The position numbers and the translations under genes are program-made. The notes beneath the pieces are model-generated. The model did no database searches and was not told the DNA's origin. It saw nothing but the letters and a program-made list of their open reading frames with translations. Shown here piece by piece: positions 16,207-34,117 of a DNA stretch of 43,936 nucleotides (the first letter of the stretch is position 1; each line of letters begins with the position of its first letter). This DNA comes from Prevotellaceae bacterium (lineage in GTDB: Bacteria; Bacteroidota; Bacteroidia; Bacteroidales; UBA932). Location of the stretch: the NCBI GenBank assembly GCA_031257655.1, contig JAIROF010000173.1, positions 1 through 43,936 of the forward strand, given 5' to 3'.

Positions 16207-16775
16207 AACCCATCGCCCCATACCCGCCCACGCTCGCCGCGCTGCTGCTGGCCGCACTCGCCTGCGCCTCGTGCAAAAGCAGCATAGAAAGAATCCGAGA
16301 AATCAACGACATCCAGAGCATCCCCTCGCTGCGCATAGAAAACTTGACCGGAAGAATGACCGAGCTGGGAGGCATCAAAGTGCGCTACGCTACCCCCGAG
16401 CTGAGGCAATTCCACTTTGCCGAAGAAAAATATACCGACTTCCCCAAAGGAATAGAGCTGTACCGCTACCTCGATTCGGTAACGGTAGAGGCCAGCGTTG
16501 TGGCCGATTACGCCATCTACTACGACGCAAAAGACCTCTGGGAAGCCACCGGAAACGTGCTGGTCAAAAACATGGAAGGCGACGAGCTGAGCACGGAAAA
16601 GCTCTTTTGGAACCAAAAAACAAAAAAAGTCTACACAGACGCGCTGGTAAAAATTGTAGACACCAAAAAAGGCGCCACCATTTTCGGCAAAGGGCTGATT
16701 TCCGACGAATCGTTTACCGACTACGAGGTACAGGAAATATTCAACAGCGTTATCTACGTTGACGACGAAAAGTGA
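16203..16775 (+). CDS. lptC: LptC-like LPS export periplasmic protein
   Basis: A 190-aa protein starting with GTG in a GTGA overlap with the previous stop. It has a hydrophobic N-terminus ending ACASCKS; one of these cysteines could be a lipidation site. The body is the LptC/OstA-like beta-jellyroll: LTGRMTELGGIKVRYATPEL, then SVVADYAIYYDAKDLWEATG, NVLVKNMEGDELSTEKLFWN and GATIFGKGLISDES. In the family LptC receives LPS from LptBFG and hands it to LptA across the periplasm. Bacteroidales place lptC between coaX and a CNNM gene exactly as here, which raises confidence. Confidence 0.9.
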   Translation: MKPIAPYPPTLAALLLAALACASCKSSIERIREINDIQSIPSLRIENLTGRMTELGGIKVRYATPELRQFHFAEEKYTDFPKGIELYRYLDSVTVEASVVADYAIYYDAKDLWEATGNVLVKNMEGDELSTEKLFWNQKTKKVYTDALVKIVDTKKGATIFGKGLISDESFTDYEVQEIFNSVIYVDDEK

Positions 16776-16784
16776 GGTTTGACC

Positions 16785-18047
16785 ATGAGCTCCGGATGGG
16801 TGATATTTTCCACGCTACTCTTCTCCGCCTTCCTGGGAGGGCTGGAGGTAGCCTTTCGCTCGTCCAGCAAGCTGAAGGTAGAATTAGACCGGCAGCAGGG
16901 CAAGCTTTACACCCACTTGGCGAGCATCTTCATACGCCGCCCGGGGCAGTTTACCGCCGCCATAGCCACGGGCAACACCGTGGCGCTGGTCATCTACGCC
17001 ATGGCCATGTTTGGCGCGCTGCACGACTGCGGCCTCGCCGAGGGATTTTCGTGGTACGCCCGCTTAGCGGCCAGCGCGCTCATATCCTCGCTCGTGTTCC
17101 TGGTGGCGGGCGACTTTTTGCCGAAAACCATTTGCCGCCTGCGCCCCAACTTCTTCCTCCGCGCCTTTGCCCTCCCCGCCTTTTTTGTATACCTGCTGTG
17201 CTACCCCGTAGCAAGGCTCGCCGCGCGGCTTTCGGCGGCGGTGCCGCGCTACGCCTTCCGCAAAAAGCCCGACGAGCAGGCAGGCGTGGCGACGTTTGAA
17301 AAAAACGAGCTGCAAAACCTGGCCAGCGAGGCAACAGACGCGGCCGAAGAGCCGGAGCGGGAGCACGACATAAAAATTTTTCGCAACGCCCTCGACTTTG
17401 CCGACGTTAAGGTGCGCGAATGCATGGTGCCCCGCACCGAAATAGAGGCCATAGCGCTCAACGAAAGCGTGGAAAACCTCCGAAACCTCTTCGTACAATC
17501 GGGATTTTCGCGCATCCTCGTCTACAGAGGCTCCATCGACAACATCATCGGCTACGTAAAATCTACCGACCTGTTCAAATCCTACGCAAGCATCCGCGAC
17601 ATGCTCATCACGCCGGAGTTTGTGCCGGAAAGCATGTCGGCGCAAAAGCTGCTCGCCGCGCTCATAAAAGACCACAAGTCTATGGCCGTGGTGGTGGACG
17701 AATTTGGCGGCACCGCAGGCATGGTAACGCTCGAAGACGTAATGGAGGAAATCTTTGGGGAGATAGAGGACGAGCACGACCTGGAAAGCCTGCTCGAAAA
17801 AAAGCTCTCCGACAGGGAGTTTCTCCTTGCCGGACGGCTCGAAGTGGCCTACCTCAACGAAAAGTACAACCTCCATATACCGGAATCGGACGAATACGAA
17901 ACCCTCGCCGGGTTCATCATCTTTAGCAGCGAAAGCATCCCCACCGCCGGCGAAACGCTGGAGCTGGACAACTTTAAGGTGCGCATCCTCAAAACCACCG
18001 CGTCGAAAGTAGACTTAGTGCACGTTACGCTCAAGAGCGAAGCGTAA
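16785..18047 (+). CDS. CNNM/CorC (HlyC-type) membrane protein with CBS pair
   Basis: A 420-aa protein with an N-terminal DUF21/CNNM membrane domain (about residues 1-150; helices around residues 5-25, 60-80, 90-112 and 125-150), a CBS pair (about 205-330; VRECMVPRTEIEAI opening the first, TAGMVTLEDVMEEIFGEIED closing the second) and a C-terminal CorC/HlyC domain (FLLAGRLEVAYLNEKYNLHI onward). Family members are linked to Mg2+/Co2+ efflux or transport; GldE of gliding Bacteroidota belongs to the same group, but gliding involvement cannot be concluded. ATG 16785 was preferred over TTG 16779. It is the last gene of the coaX operon, followed by a terminator. Confidence 0.92.
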   Translation: MSSGWVIFSTLLFSAFLGGLEVAFRSSSKLKVELDRQQGKLYTHLASIFIRRPGQFTAAIATGNTVALVIYAMAMFGALHDCGLAEGFSWYARLAASALISSLVFLVAGDFLPKTICRLRPNFFLRAFALPAFFVYLLCYPVARLAARLSAAVPRYAFRKKPDEQAGVATFEKNELQNLASEATDAAEEPEREHDIKIFRNALDFADVKVRECMVPRTEIEAIALNESVENLRNLFVQSGFSRILVYRGSIDNIIGYVKSTDLFKSYASIRDMLITPEFVPESMSAQKLLAALIKDHKSMAVVVDEFGGTAGMVTLEDVMEEIFGEIEDEHDLESLLEKKLSDREFLLAGRLEVAYLNEKYNLHIPESDEYETLAGFIIFSSESIPTAGETLELDNFKVRILKTTASKVDLVHVTLKSEA

Positions 18048-18102
18048 AAGCCGGCGGCTGCGCTCATTTACTGCACCAAACCCGCTTTTGCCGCAGCCGC
18101 AG

Positions 18103-18123
18103 GCCCCGCCTTTGGGGCTTTTT
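18103..18123 (+). terminator. Intrinsic terminator of the coaX operon
   Basis: GCCCC (18103-18107), loop GCCTTT, GGGGC (18114-18118), then TTTTT to 18123. Position 56 nt after the CNNM stop fits the end of the operon. Confidence 0.75.
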
Positions 18124-18167
18124 GGGCGCCCTTCTACGCAAAATGGCTTAAAAAACCGGATTAGAGA

Positions 18168-18197
18168 TTGCCAATTATAAATAAAGCGTTATCTTTG
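18168..18197 (+). promoter_or_regulatory. Promoter of the PpiD/SurA-like gene
   Basis: TTG at 18168-18170, 19-nt spacer, and TATCTTTG at 18190-18197, placing the start near 18204 and the ATG at 18243. Confidence 0.75.
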
Positions 18198-18242
18198 CAG
18201 GCTGTCAAAATTATTTATCACCATAAAAAAAATTACTGTAAA

Positions 18243-20333
18243 ATGGCTGTTTTAGAATCACTCAGAAACAAAGCCGGAGCGCTTTTAGTGGGCGTCATAG
18301 GCCTTGCCCTGCTCAGCTTTGTGCTCGGCGACCTGTTTGGAAATGGCGGGGGCGGACTATTTGCGTCGACCAACGACGTAGGGGAAATAAACGGGCGCAC
18401 AATCTCCTACGAGGAATACCAGCAAGCGGTAGACCACTACACGGGCGTCTACCTTGCCATGTACGGGCAAAACTCCACGAGCGAAGCCGTGACGGAAGAA
18501 ATCCGGGAGCAGGCGTGGCAAGGGCTTGTGCAGAAGTACGTGTACGACAAAAAGTACGCCGAGCTGGGGATAGCGGTATCGAGCGACGAGCTGTTTGACC
18601 TGATACAGGGGCGCAACCCGTCGCCGCTGGTGATACGCAACTTCACCAACCCCCAAACCGGCGAATTTGACCGCGGGTACGTGCTGCGCTACCTGCAAAA
18701 CATGGAGCAAAACCCCGACGCCAAAACCTACTGGCTCTTTCTGGAAAAAGAGATCGTCAACCAGCGCAAGCAAGCCAAGCTGTCGGGGCTGGTAGCAAAA
18801 GCCCTGTACATCACCGCCGCCGATGCCAAAAACACGCTGGGCAACGGCACCAATTCGGTAGCAATACAGTACGTCTCCAAGCCCCTGAGCAGCTACCCCG
18901 ACAGCCTGATAAAAATCACCGCGAGCGAAATCAAAAAATACTACCGCGACCACAAGCAGCAGTACAAGCAGAGCGCCTCCCGCGACCTGGAGGTGGTGAG
19001 CTTTCCCATTCTACCCTCGGAGGAGGACGACAAGGCCACCGGCAGCTGGATAGGAAACCTTGCGCCGGAGTTCAAAACCGCCACCGACGTAGCCCAGTTC
19101 ACCACGCTGCACTCCGACGTACCCTTCGACGCTACCTACCACAAAAAGGGCGAGCTGCCCGCGCTGCTCGACAGCTTTGCCTTTTCGTCGGGCAAAAGCG
19201 ACATGCTCGGCCCCCTGTCGGACAACGGCGCATACAAAATGGCGCGCATTGCCGACGCGCGAATGCTGCCCGATTCCGTCAAAGCGCAGCATATCCTCTT
19301 AGACGTATCTAAGGGAATGGAGGCCACGCGCAAAACCGCCGACAGCATCCGCACAGCCCTCCAAAAAGGCGCCAAGTTTGCAGAGCTGGCCACGAAATAC
19401 TCCGTTGACCAAACCGCCAACGAAAAAGGCGGCGACCTGGGCTGGTTTGCACAAAACGCTATGGTAAAACCGTTTGGAGATTCCTGCTTCTTTGCCCCAA
19501 AGGGGCGCGTGCTGGTGGTAGAAACGCAGTTTGGCGTGCACGTAGTAGAGGTTACCGACAAGGGTAAGGCCGAAAAGAAGGTTCAGCTGGCGGTGGTATC
19601 GCGCGCGGTAGAGCCAAGCCGCACCACGCGCGAGCGCATCTTTAGCAGCGCCAACGAGCTGGCTACGCTGGCTACCGACCACGCCGCGTTCGTTGCCAAA
19701 AGCGACGAAAAGGGGTATTCCCGCAGGCCGGCGCAGCGCATCACCATAAACGACAAAAACGTGGCAGGCCTCCAGCAGGCGCGGGACATCGTGCGCTGGG
19801 CCTACAACGGAGAGGAGGGCGACATATCGCCCATCTTTGAGGTGGACAACCACTTTGTGGTGGCCGCCATCACCGCAGTGCGCGAAGATGGCTACGCGCC
19901 GGTAAGGCAGGTTGCCGCCGAAATTTCGGCAGAGCTGACGCGCAAAAAGAAAGCCGCCGCCATTGCCGAAGAAATGCAGGGCGCAGAGAGCCTGCAAAGC
20001 CTTGCCGAGCGCCTCAACCTGAGCGTGCAAACGCTGGACAACGTCGGTTTCTCCAGCTTCTACCTCACGGGCATTGGCATGGAGCCCACCCTGTCGGCCG
20101 CAGCCTCCGTTGCAAACGAAAACCAAATTTCGGCGCCAATAGAGGGGCAAACGGGCGTGTACGTGTTCACCGTAACCGCCGTAACCGCCGCCAACACCGC
20201 CGACGACGAAAACCTGATAGCGCAAGAAAAAGTGCGCCAGCAGGCCTCCCTCTCCATGCGCACAGCCTACGAGCTGGCCGAAGCCCTGCGCACCGAAGCC
20301 AACATAAAAGACCTGCGCGGAAAGATATACTAA
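18243..20333 (+). CDS. PpiD/SurA-type periplasmic peptidyl-prolyl isomerase
   Basis: A 696-aa foldase anchored in the inner membrane by one N-terminal segment (about residues 13-33, ending FVLGDLFGNG). It has a SurA_N-like helical chaperone part (about 45-200), a parvulin domain around residues 345-445 (KAQHILLDVSKGM, FAELATKYSVDQ, GGDLGWFAQNAMVKPFGDS, QFGVHVVEVTDK) and a degenerate second region further on. It probably assists folding of outer-membrane and exported proteins. The start MAVLESLRNKAG is the normal N-terminus for this group; codons upstream to 18168 overlap the promoter. The gene follows the lptC operon as in other Bacteroidales but has its own promoter. Confidence 0.93.
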   Translation: MAVLESLRNKAGALLVGVIGLALLSFVLGDLFGNGGGGLFASTNDVGEINGRTISYEEYQQAVDHYTGVYLAMYGQNSTSEAVTEEIREQAWQGLVQKYVYDKKYAELGIAVSSDELFDLIQGRNPSPLVIRNFTNPQTGEFDRGYVLRYLQNMEQNPDAKTYWLFLEKEIVNQRKQAKLSGLVAKALYITAADAKNTLGNGTNSVAIQYVSKPLSSYPDSLIKITASEIKKYYRDHKQQYKQSASRDLEVVSFPILPSEEDDKATGSWIGNLAPEFKTATDVAQFTTLHSDVPFDATYHKKGELPALLDSFAFSSGKSDMLGPLSDNGAYKMARIADARMLPDSVKAQHILLDVSKGMEATRKTADSIRTALQKGAKFAELATKYSVDQTANEKGGDLGWFAQNAMVKPFGDSCFFAPKGRVLVVETQFGVHVVEVTDKGKAEKKVQLAVVSRAVEPSRTTRERIFSSANELATLATDHAAFVAKSDEKGYSRRPAQRITINDKNVAGLQQARDIVRWAYNGEEGDISPIFEVDNHFVVAAITAVREDGYAPVRQVAAEISAELTRKKKAAAIAEEMQGAESLQSLAERLNLSVQTLDNVGFSSFYLTGIGMEPTLSAAASVANENQISAPIEGQTGVYVFTVTAVTAANTADDENLIAQEKVRQQASLSMRTAYELAEALRTEANIKDLRGKIY

Positions 20334-20357
20334 GAAGCGCTTTGCGCATACGCGGCT

Positions 20358-20446
20358 TTTGTCTGAACTCGGATTTTTGGGATTTGGATGATTAGGATGA
20401 TTGCTGACGCATGGTACGTTCTCTTTGTCTGAACTCAGATTTTTGG
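20358..20446. repeat. Direct repeat pair, 23 bp
   Basis: TTTGTCTGAACTC followed by one variable base and GATTTTTGG occurs at 20358-20380 and 20424-20446 (22 of 23 identical), 66 bp apart. Between them is GATTTGGATGATTAGGATGA-like sequence of a kind that recurs in intergenic DNA of many bacteria. The second copy runs into the left arm of the palindrome at 20438. Confidence 0.7.
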
Positions 20447-20891
20447 ATGGCGTCTATGTTTGCTTGACATAATTCGTAAACAAGTAAAAATCAGGATTGT
20501 GGCATAAATTTGGGGGCGAAAAACCTCATTTACTCACTCGTTCCTATTTTTGGTGTTCGTGAGCTCGCTACGCTCATTTACACCTCATTTCCCTAACAAA
20601 ACAACCTCAGTAGCCGAGCAAACAACAACATGTAACAACCTCATTACCTCATTATTAACGAAGATTTGCGGACGGATGTCGAAAATTGGAGACGAGCAAA
20701 CGGAAAATGAGGTAATGAGGTTGGATGGTGGTTTGCCAACTCATTGCTACTGAGGTTGTTTTGTTAGGAAAATGAGGTGTAAAATGAGGTTTTCCGGGCG
20801 CAAGCAAAATCTTTCCTCCCCCTCGTTTCCTAACGAGGGGGAAATGGTCTTACGTTTTATATCAATCAAACATAGACGCCACCCAAAAATC
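20438..20891. repeat. Nested 454-bp palindromic element between convergent genes
   Basis: Three sets of inverted repeats share one centre: outer 25 bp, 20438-20462 with 20867-20891 (24/25); middle 34 bp, 20581-20614 with 20746-20779 (33/34); inner 18 bp, 20636-20653 with 20706-20723 (perfect). A further short pair lies at about 20517-20530 and 20781-20795. The arms are built from repeated ACCTCATT-like units. No transposase is encoded. The right end reaches two bases into the stop codon of the PorE-like gene. This could be a MITE-like element, a remnant of a transposon, or a long hairpin that ends both convergent transcripts. Confidence 0.8.
20818..20841. terminator. Strong hairpin inside the palindromic element
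   Basis: CCCCCTCGTT (20818-20827), loop TCCT, AACGAGGGGG (20832-20841): a perfect 10-bp GC-rich stem. No T-tract follows on either strand, so it is only a possible terminator for the convergent transcripts. Confidence 0.45.
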
Positions 20892-23184
20892 ACCGCACCG
20901 CATTTATCACGTGCCTTGAGCCGCTCACGTAAATGCTTTCCACCTGCTTGTCGTACTCAAACACGGTGATGAAGGCGTCTGTGTATCCAAGCCTTATAAA
21001 CTGCCGAAGCAGCTTGCGCGCCTCTTCAATTCGTACAAAAGAGCCGTAGGTAAACCTCGTCGCCAAGCCGGTACCGTCGTTTCGCCGCGTGTACTGCAGG
21101 TCAAACTGCGGGTAGGTTTGGCGGAGCATGGTGAAGTATTCCCAGTCGGTTTCCTCCCAGTTGGTCAGGATTTGTATTCGATATTCGCGGGGCAGCACCT
21201 TCATCCGGTTTCGGGGTCTTTCGGAGCGGTCTATCACTTCGCGCGCGCTGCTAAACTCTTTTTTTGAGGTCATTTCTATTACCGTTTCCTCCTCCTCCAA
21301 AAAGACGGTCGAGAGTATCCTGATGGGGTCGGTAGATCGGTAGCGCTCTTTGAAACCGGCAATTGTATATCGGGCGTCTTTTTTGAGGGCAAAGCTGAAG
21401 GTTCCATCTTTTCCGCACTCTTTACACTCGGAGGTTCTTGTGGCGTCGTGTGTGACGCAAATTTTGGCGTTTGGCACCGGGTTTCGCGTGTCCTTATCGA
21501 CCACTTTCCCCAAAAAGCTTATTTGCCGCTTTTCTGTCGCCATTTTTTCTGCGTCAGCGGCGGTGGCAGGCGGCAGGGTTCTTAGGCCTCCTGCGCCTGC
21601 CACGGCAGCGGCAGGGCCGGCGGCGGCGGCTGAGTCGGCGGCGGCAGCAGCAGCAGCAGCAGCGGCGGCAGTTGTGGTAGTAGTGGTAGTGGTGGTTCTA
21701 ATGGTGGTGATGGTAGCGCCGGTCAGGCTATCTACCACAAGTATTGTATCTGCAGCGGCTACCAGCGTTTCAGGCTCCTCCTCGTCCGGCTCCTCTTCGT
21801 CAGGGTCGGGCAGGAGCTGGGATTTGGATATTTTCGGTCCTGGTATTCGGAACATGTATATATCGTCGCTACCCTTACCGCCGGGTCTGTTGGAGGAAAA
21901 GTAGCCCAGGGTGTCTGCTTTGCCCAGGAGGTTTTCGCTAAAAGCGTCCACCATGTAGGAGTAGTCGTCGGCGCTGCTGTTGATGGGCGCCCTCATGTTT
22001 TTCGGAGGAGTCCACTTTCCTTTTACCCTTTTTGAGTAAAAGATGTCTAATCCGCCCATCCCCGGGTGTCGGTCGGAGGAGAAGTAGAGGGTACCTGCGG
22101 GGTCGATGGTAGGGAAGACTTCGTTGCCAGGGGTGTTTACCGGCGTTCCCAGGTTGAATGGGGCGCCCCATCGCTTGTCGGCGGGCTGCCGAACGCAGCA
22201 CCACAGGTCCATTCCGCCCTGTCCGCCGGGCATGTCGGAGACAAAGTAGAGGGTATCGCCGTTAGCGCTCAGGCATGGGTGCATTACGGAGTGGTTGTCG
22301 TAGTCAAACGACACCACGTATTCGTCCCACTTTCCATCCGTCCGCCCCACAGCGCGTATTTCCAGGTTTTCTGTAACGATGCGCACCTTTTCCTTTCCCA
22401 TTTTAATAGTTTTCACCTCCCCTTTTCTGCCGGTGCAGGTATAGAAGAATAGGGTAGTATCCATTCTTGCCATTCCGAAAGGACCGGACTGCATGCCCTT
22501 TCGGTTGATAGGCGAAGGGAGGAGCTTTGGAGCGATCCAGGAGAGCGCGGAGTCTTTCGTTGATTTTGTAGCGGTAAAAGCCCTCAGGAGGTATCCCACG
22601 TGCTGTCGTTTTCCGGTGCAGGAGGGGTTTTCGCCGGGCCGGTCGGAGCAAAAGACCAGCTCGCGGGTCGAGTAGGGCATGGCGCCCCATTCGGAGTAGC
22701 AGGTGTTGACGTCGCTCAGGTTTGTTACCTGGTGCTTTGTCGGCTTTTTTGTCCACTGCACGGCGTTGTTGCAGGCGTCAATAATTCGCTGGGTTTGCTC
22801 GGCGTAGGCGGGGTCTGCCTTTTTCGCCTCATTTGCCTTTTGCTTTGCCTCGGCGTACTTTTTGTTGTGCAGGAGAATTTCTGCGTATCTGCATAGGGTA
22901 GCGGCATCTTTAGCTTTTGCCGCCAGGAGCTGGTATGCGCTTTCGGCCTTATCAAATTCGCTAAGCGCCCGGTAGCATCGGGCAATACCCTCGAGCGACA
23001 GCCGCGCCACTTTTGCATTGTCGTGCTGTCTGTCCTTTTCATATAGCACAATGGCGCCAAAATAATCGCTACGCATTTCCCGTTCGCGAGCTTTGAGCTG
23101 CGAGCGCGTTTCCTGCTGTGCCGTTGCCTGCAAAGCAAGGAGAAAGCTTAGCATGCCAATGAATAAAAACCGGTATAATTTCAT
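20890..23184 (-). CDS. PorE-like T9SS-associated protein: TPR, PD40, CarboxypepD, SPOR-like end
   Basis: A 764-aa secreted protein with signal peptide (MKLYRFLFIGMLSFLLALQA, cleavage near TAQ). Domain order: TPR-like helices (about 25-130), PD40/WD-type beta-propeller (about 150-440; FCSDRPGENP, YFVSDMPGGQGGMDLW, YFSSDRHPGMGGLDIF, YFSSNRPGGKGSDDIYMF), an acidic and then Thr- and Ala-rich low-complexity linker (about 460-530), a carboxypeptidase-regulatory domain (about 556-640) and a final domain (about 665-755; REYRIQILTNWEE, FTYGSFVRIEEARKLLRQFI, GYTDAFITVF) that reads like SPOR. PorE/SprE-type proteins share the first domains but end in OmpA; either ending binds peptidoglycan. Adjacent to the giant adhesin and PorP/SprF, it is probably the tether of the same T9SS unit. 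Start Met 23184 chosen over 23205 because it begins the signal peptide. Confidence 0.85.
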   Translation of the reverse strand: MKLYRFLFIGMLSFLLALQATAQQETRSQLKAREREMRSDYFGAIVLYEKDRQHDNAKVARLSLEGIARCYRALSEFDKAESAYQLLAAKAKDAATLCRYAEILLHNKKYAEAKQKANEAKKADPAYAEQTQRIIDACNNAVQWTKKPTKHQVTNLSDVNTCYSEWGAMPYSTRELVFCSDRPGENPSCTGKRQHVGYLLRAFTATKSTKDSALSWIAPKLLPSPINRKGMQSGPFGMARMDTTLFFYTCTGRKGEVKTIKMGKEKVRIVTENLEIRAVGRTDGKWDEYVVSFDYDNHSVMHPCLSANGDTLYFVSDMPGGQGGMDLWCCVRQPADKRWGAPFNLGTPVNTPGNEVFPTIDPAGTLYFSSDRHPGMGGLDIFYSKRVKGKWTPPKNMRAPINSSADDYSYMVDAFSENLLGKADTLGYFSSNRPGGKGSDDIYMFRIPGPKISKSQLLPDPDEEEPDEEEPETLVAAADTILVVDSLTGATITTIRTTTTTTTTTAAAAAAAAAAADSAAAAGPAAAVAGAGGLRTLPPATAADAEKMATEKRQISFLGKVVDKDTRNPVPNAKICVTHDATRTSECKECGKDGTFSFALKKDARYTIAGFKERYRSTDPIRILSTVFLEEEETVIEMTSKKEFSSAREVIDRSERPRNRMKVLPREYRIQILTNWEETDWEYFTMLRQTYPQFDLQYTRRNDGTGLATRFTYGSFVRIEEARKLLRQFIRLGYTDAFITVFEYDKQVESIYVSGSRHVINAVR

Positions 23185-23300
23185 AGCTTGTTTTTTAATT
23201 GACAATTAGTAATTGGCAATTGGGAGGCTTGTAGCCATTTGCTGTTATATTTTTACTATAGTACTGTTAGGTCATTTTGCGCAAGCGTACATCGGGCGTC

Positions 23301-23460
23301 TTACCTTCCGGTTCTACGGAAGGTAACGCGGGGTAAAACCCCACGCTACGCCATGCGGGGCCGTGCGACAAGGGCAGGCTTTCAAATTCTCAATTATTGC
23401 AAGGCTGGAGCCTTGCTTTTAACCCGACGTAGCGTAGACGCTACGCCGAGCGGGATTTTT
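23301..23460. repeat. Cluster of four hairpins downstream of the giant gene
   Basis: Perfect stems: TTACCTTCCG/CGGAAGGTAA (23301-23326, 10 bp); GGGGT/ACCCC (23330-23342); GCAAGGCT/AGCCTTGC (23399-23416, then TTTT on plus); and CCCG..CGTAGCGT/ACGCTACG..CGGG (23423-23454, then ATTTTT on plus). The T-tracts face the plus strand although both flanking genes are on the minus strand, so they are not simple terminators of the giant gene; they may stop antisense transcription or be dispersed palindromic repeats. No gene is visible in the 302-nt gap 23185-23486. Confidence 0.65.
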
Positions 23461-23486
23461 AGTTCTTAACTCTTAGCTCTTAGCTC

Positions 23487-23495
<9 letters not shown>
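23461..23495. repeat. Heptamer tandem array (AGYTCTT) x5 overlapping a stop codon
   Basis: Five consecutive 7-bp units: AGTTCTT, AACTCTT, then AGCTCTT three times. The array overlaps the stop codon and last codons (WKS) of the giant gene. Related heptamers occur at 35735-35767, 35875-35909 and 35961-35988. Confidence 0.8.
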
Positions 23496-32771
<9,276 letters not shown>

Positions 32772-32914
32772 GTCAATTTTTTTTTAAGCCTAAAAACACC
32801 ATGTAGAAAAAAGGAATAATTTTGCTGCTATACTTCATCATCCAGCTCCCTTGCGCTAATTTTTCCACCTACATTCATATTTTTCGCGTGGTTTTTCAAG
32901 TTCATTTTTAAGAT

Positions 32915-33916
32915 TTAAAAATTCTTCGGGTTTCTCACCACGGGCACCTTTCTGGCGAAGGTAAAACCGAGTGAGATTTCGTGGCTTCCGTTCTGCACAT
33001 TTCCCACCTTCATGCGCGCTATAGAGAAGTCGTAGCAGTATCCTATTCTCAGGGATTGGGTTATCCACCCTTCGAGCATAACGGCCAAGGCGTTCATCAT
33101 GGCGAGGTTGCTGCCCAGGGTAGCGTTTGGTGGGTTTAGGGGCAACACCATGCGCGCGCCAACCCCCAGCCAGACAATATCGTTGTACGTGAGGCCTACG
33201 TTTGCGTCGATCAGGGGCCTGTCGTTGAGGGTGTAGCAGGCCAGCAGGGAGGGCGAAATTCTCCAGGCGTCGTTAAGGTAGTAGTGCATTCCCCCCATTA
33301 GGTAGAAGTGCGGGTTGTATATGTACAGGGAATCGTCTGTTTTGAAGCGGATAAAGGTTCCGAGGTTTGATACGGACAGGCTTGCGTAGGCCATTTTTCC
33401 GTAGCTGTAGTATGCGCCCAGCTTAAAATCCGGTCTCCACCTGGTTTCTGCGGCGAGGATATCGTCGCCGTCCTGGTATATAGGCTGCCCGTTGCTGCTG
33501 AGGCCGGCTGCGCTAATTCCCCCAAAGGCCTCCTGCATGGCGCCGGCCGCAAGTCCGAGGCTGAGCCTGTCGTCGAGCTCGTTGAGGCGTATTCTGTAGG
33601 CGTAGCTGGCGTATGCGCCCAGGGTCTTCATAAGCCCCAGCTGCTCGCCCACTACCGATAGCCCCCAGCCCATGCTGTTGCTCTGGGTGAGCACCCCGTC
33701 TACCGACCCCAGCTCCGAGCGCGGCGCCCCCTCCAAGCCCTGCCACTGCATGCGGTAAAGCACCTGGGCGTTGAACGTTTCGTAGCTGCCTGCAAGCGCA
33801 GGGTTAAGCGTTAAACCATTGAACATATACTGGCTAAGCTGAACTTCTTGCTGGGCGCGAACGCAAGGCGCCAGCAGCACCGCCAGCATCAGCACAAAAG
33901 TAATGCGTATTTTCAT
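32915..33916 (-). CDS. Type IX secretion system outer-membrane protein PorP/SprF family
   Basis: A 333-aa barrel-type protein with signal peptide (MKIRITFVLMLAVLLAPCV, cleavage after RAQ). The family signature follows at once: QLSQYMFNGLTLNPALAGS, then NAQVLYRMQWQGLEGAP and QSNSMGWGLSVVGEQLG; it ends with SHEISLGFTFARK and a short basic tail. SprF-type proteins are outer-membrane partners for one particular T9SS substrate encoded next to them, and here the giant protein follows 143 nt downstream on the same strand. A -7 element lies about 70 nt upstream. Confidence 0.95.
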   Translation of the reverse strand: MKIRITFVLMLAVLLAPCVRAQQEVQLSQYMFNGLTLNPALAGSYETFNAQVLYRMQWQGLEGAPRSELGSVDGVLTQSNSMGWGLSVVGEQLGLMKTLGAYASYAYRIRLNELDDRLSLGLAAGAMQEAFGGISAAGLSSNGQPIYQDGDDILAAETRWRPDFKLGAYYSYGKMAYASLSVSNLGTFIRFKTDDSLYIYNPHFYLMGGMHYYLNDAWRISPSLLACYTLNDRPLIDANVGLTYNDIVWLGVGARMVLPLNPPNATLGSNLAMMNALAVMLEGWITQSLRIGYCYDFSIARMKVGNVQNGSHEISLGFTFARKVPVVRNPKNF

Positions 33917-33986
33917 TTGCTCTGTTGCAATATTTTCTTACGTTAGTAGCACTCCCTATTATTGTGGTATATAGTACACCATCCGG

Positions 33987-33994
33987 CAAAGGTA
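33987..33994 (-). promoter_or_regulatory. -7 element of the PorP/SprF-adhesin operon
   Basis: TACCTTTG on the minus strand (CAAAGGTA on plus). The start would be near 33981, giving a leader of about 65 nt. A matching TTTG -33 box is not evident. Confidence 0.6.
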
Positions 33995-34117
33995 AAAAAT
34001 TAATTATAAACCCCCTCATCTTCTTAACATTTTTTCGTCGTAAATTGCTTGTAAGCTCCAAAATTCAGGGTTTCCGCGCCCTGCGCCGAGCCGTAAAGGA
34101 GGTTCGCCATCCCGCCC

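Noticed and set aside
20438..20891. Complete insertion sequence
   Set aside because: Ends look like inverted repeats but no transposase reading frame is present.
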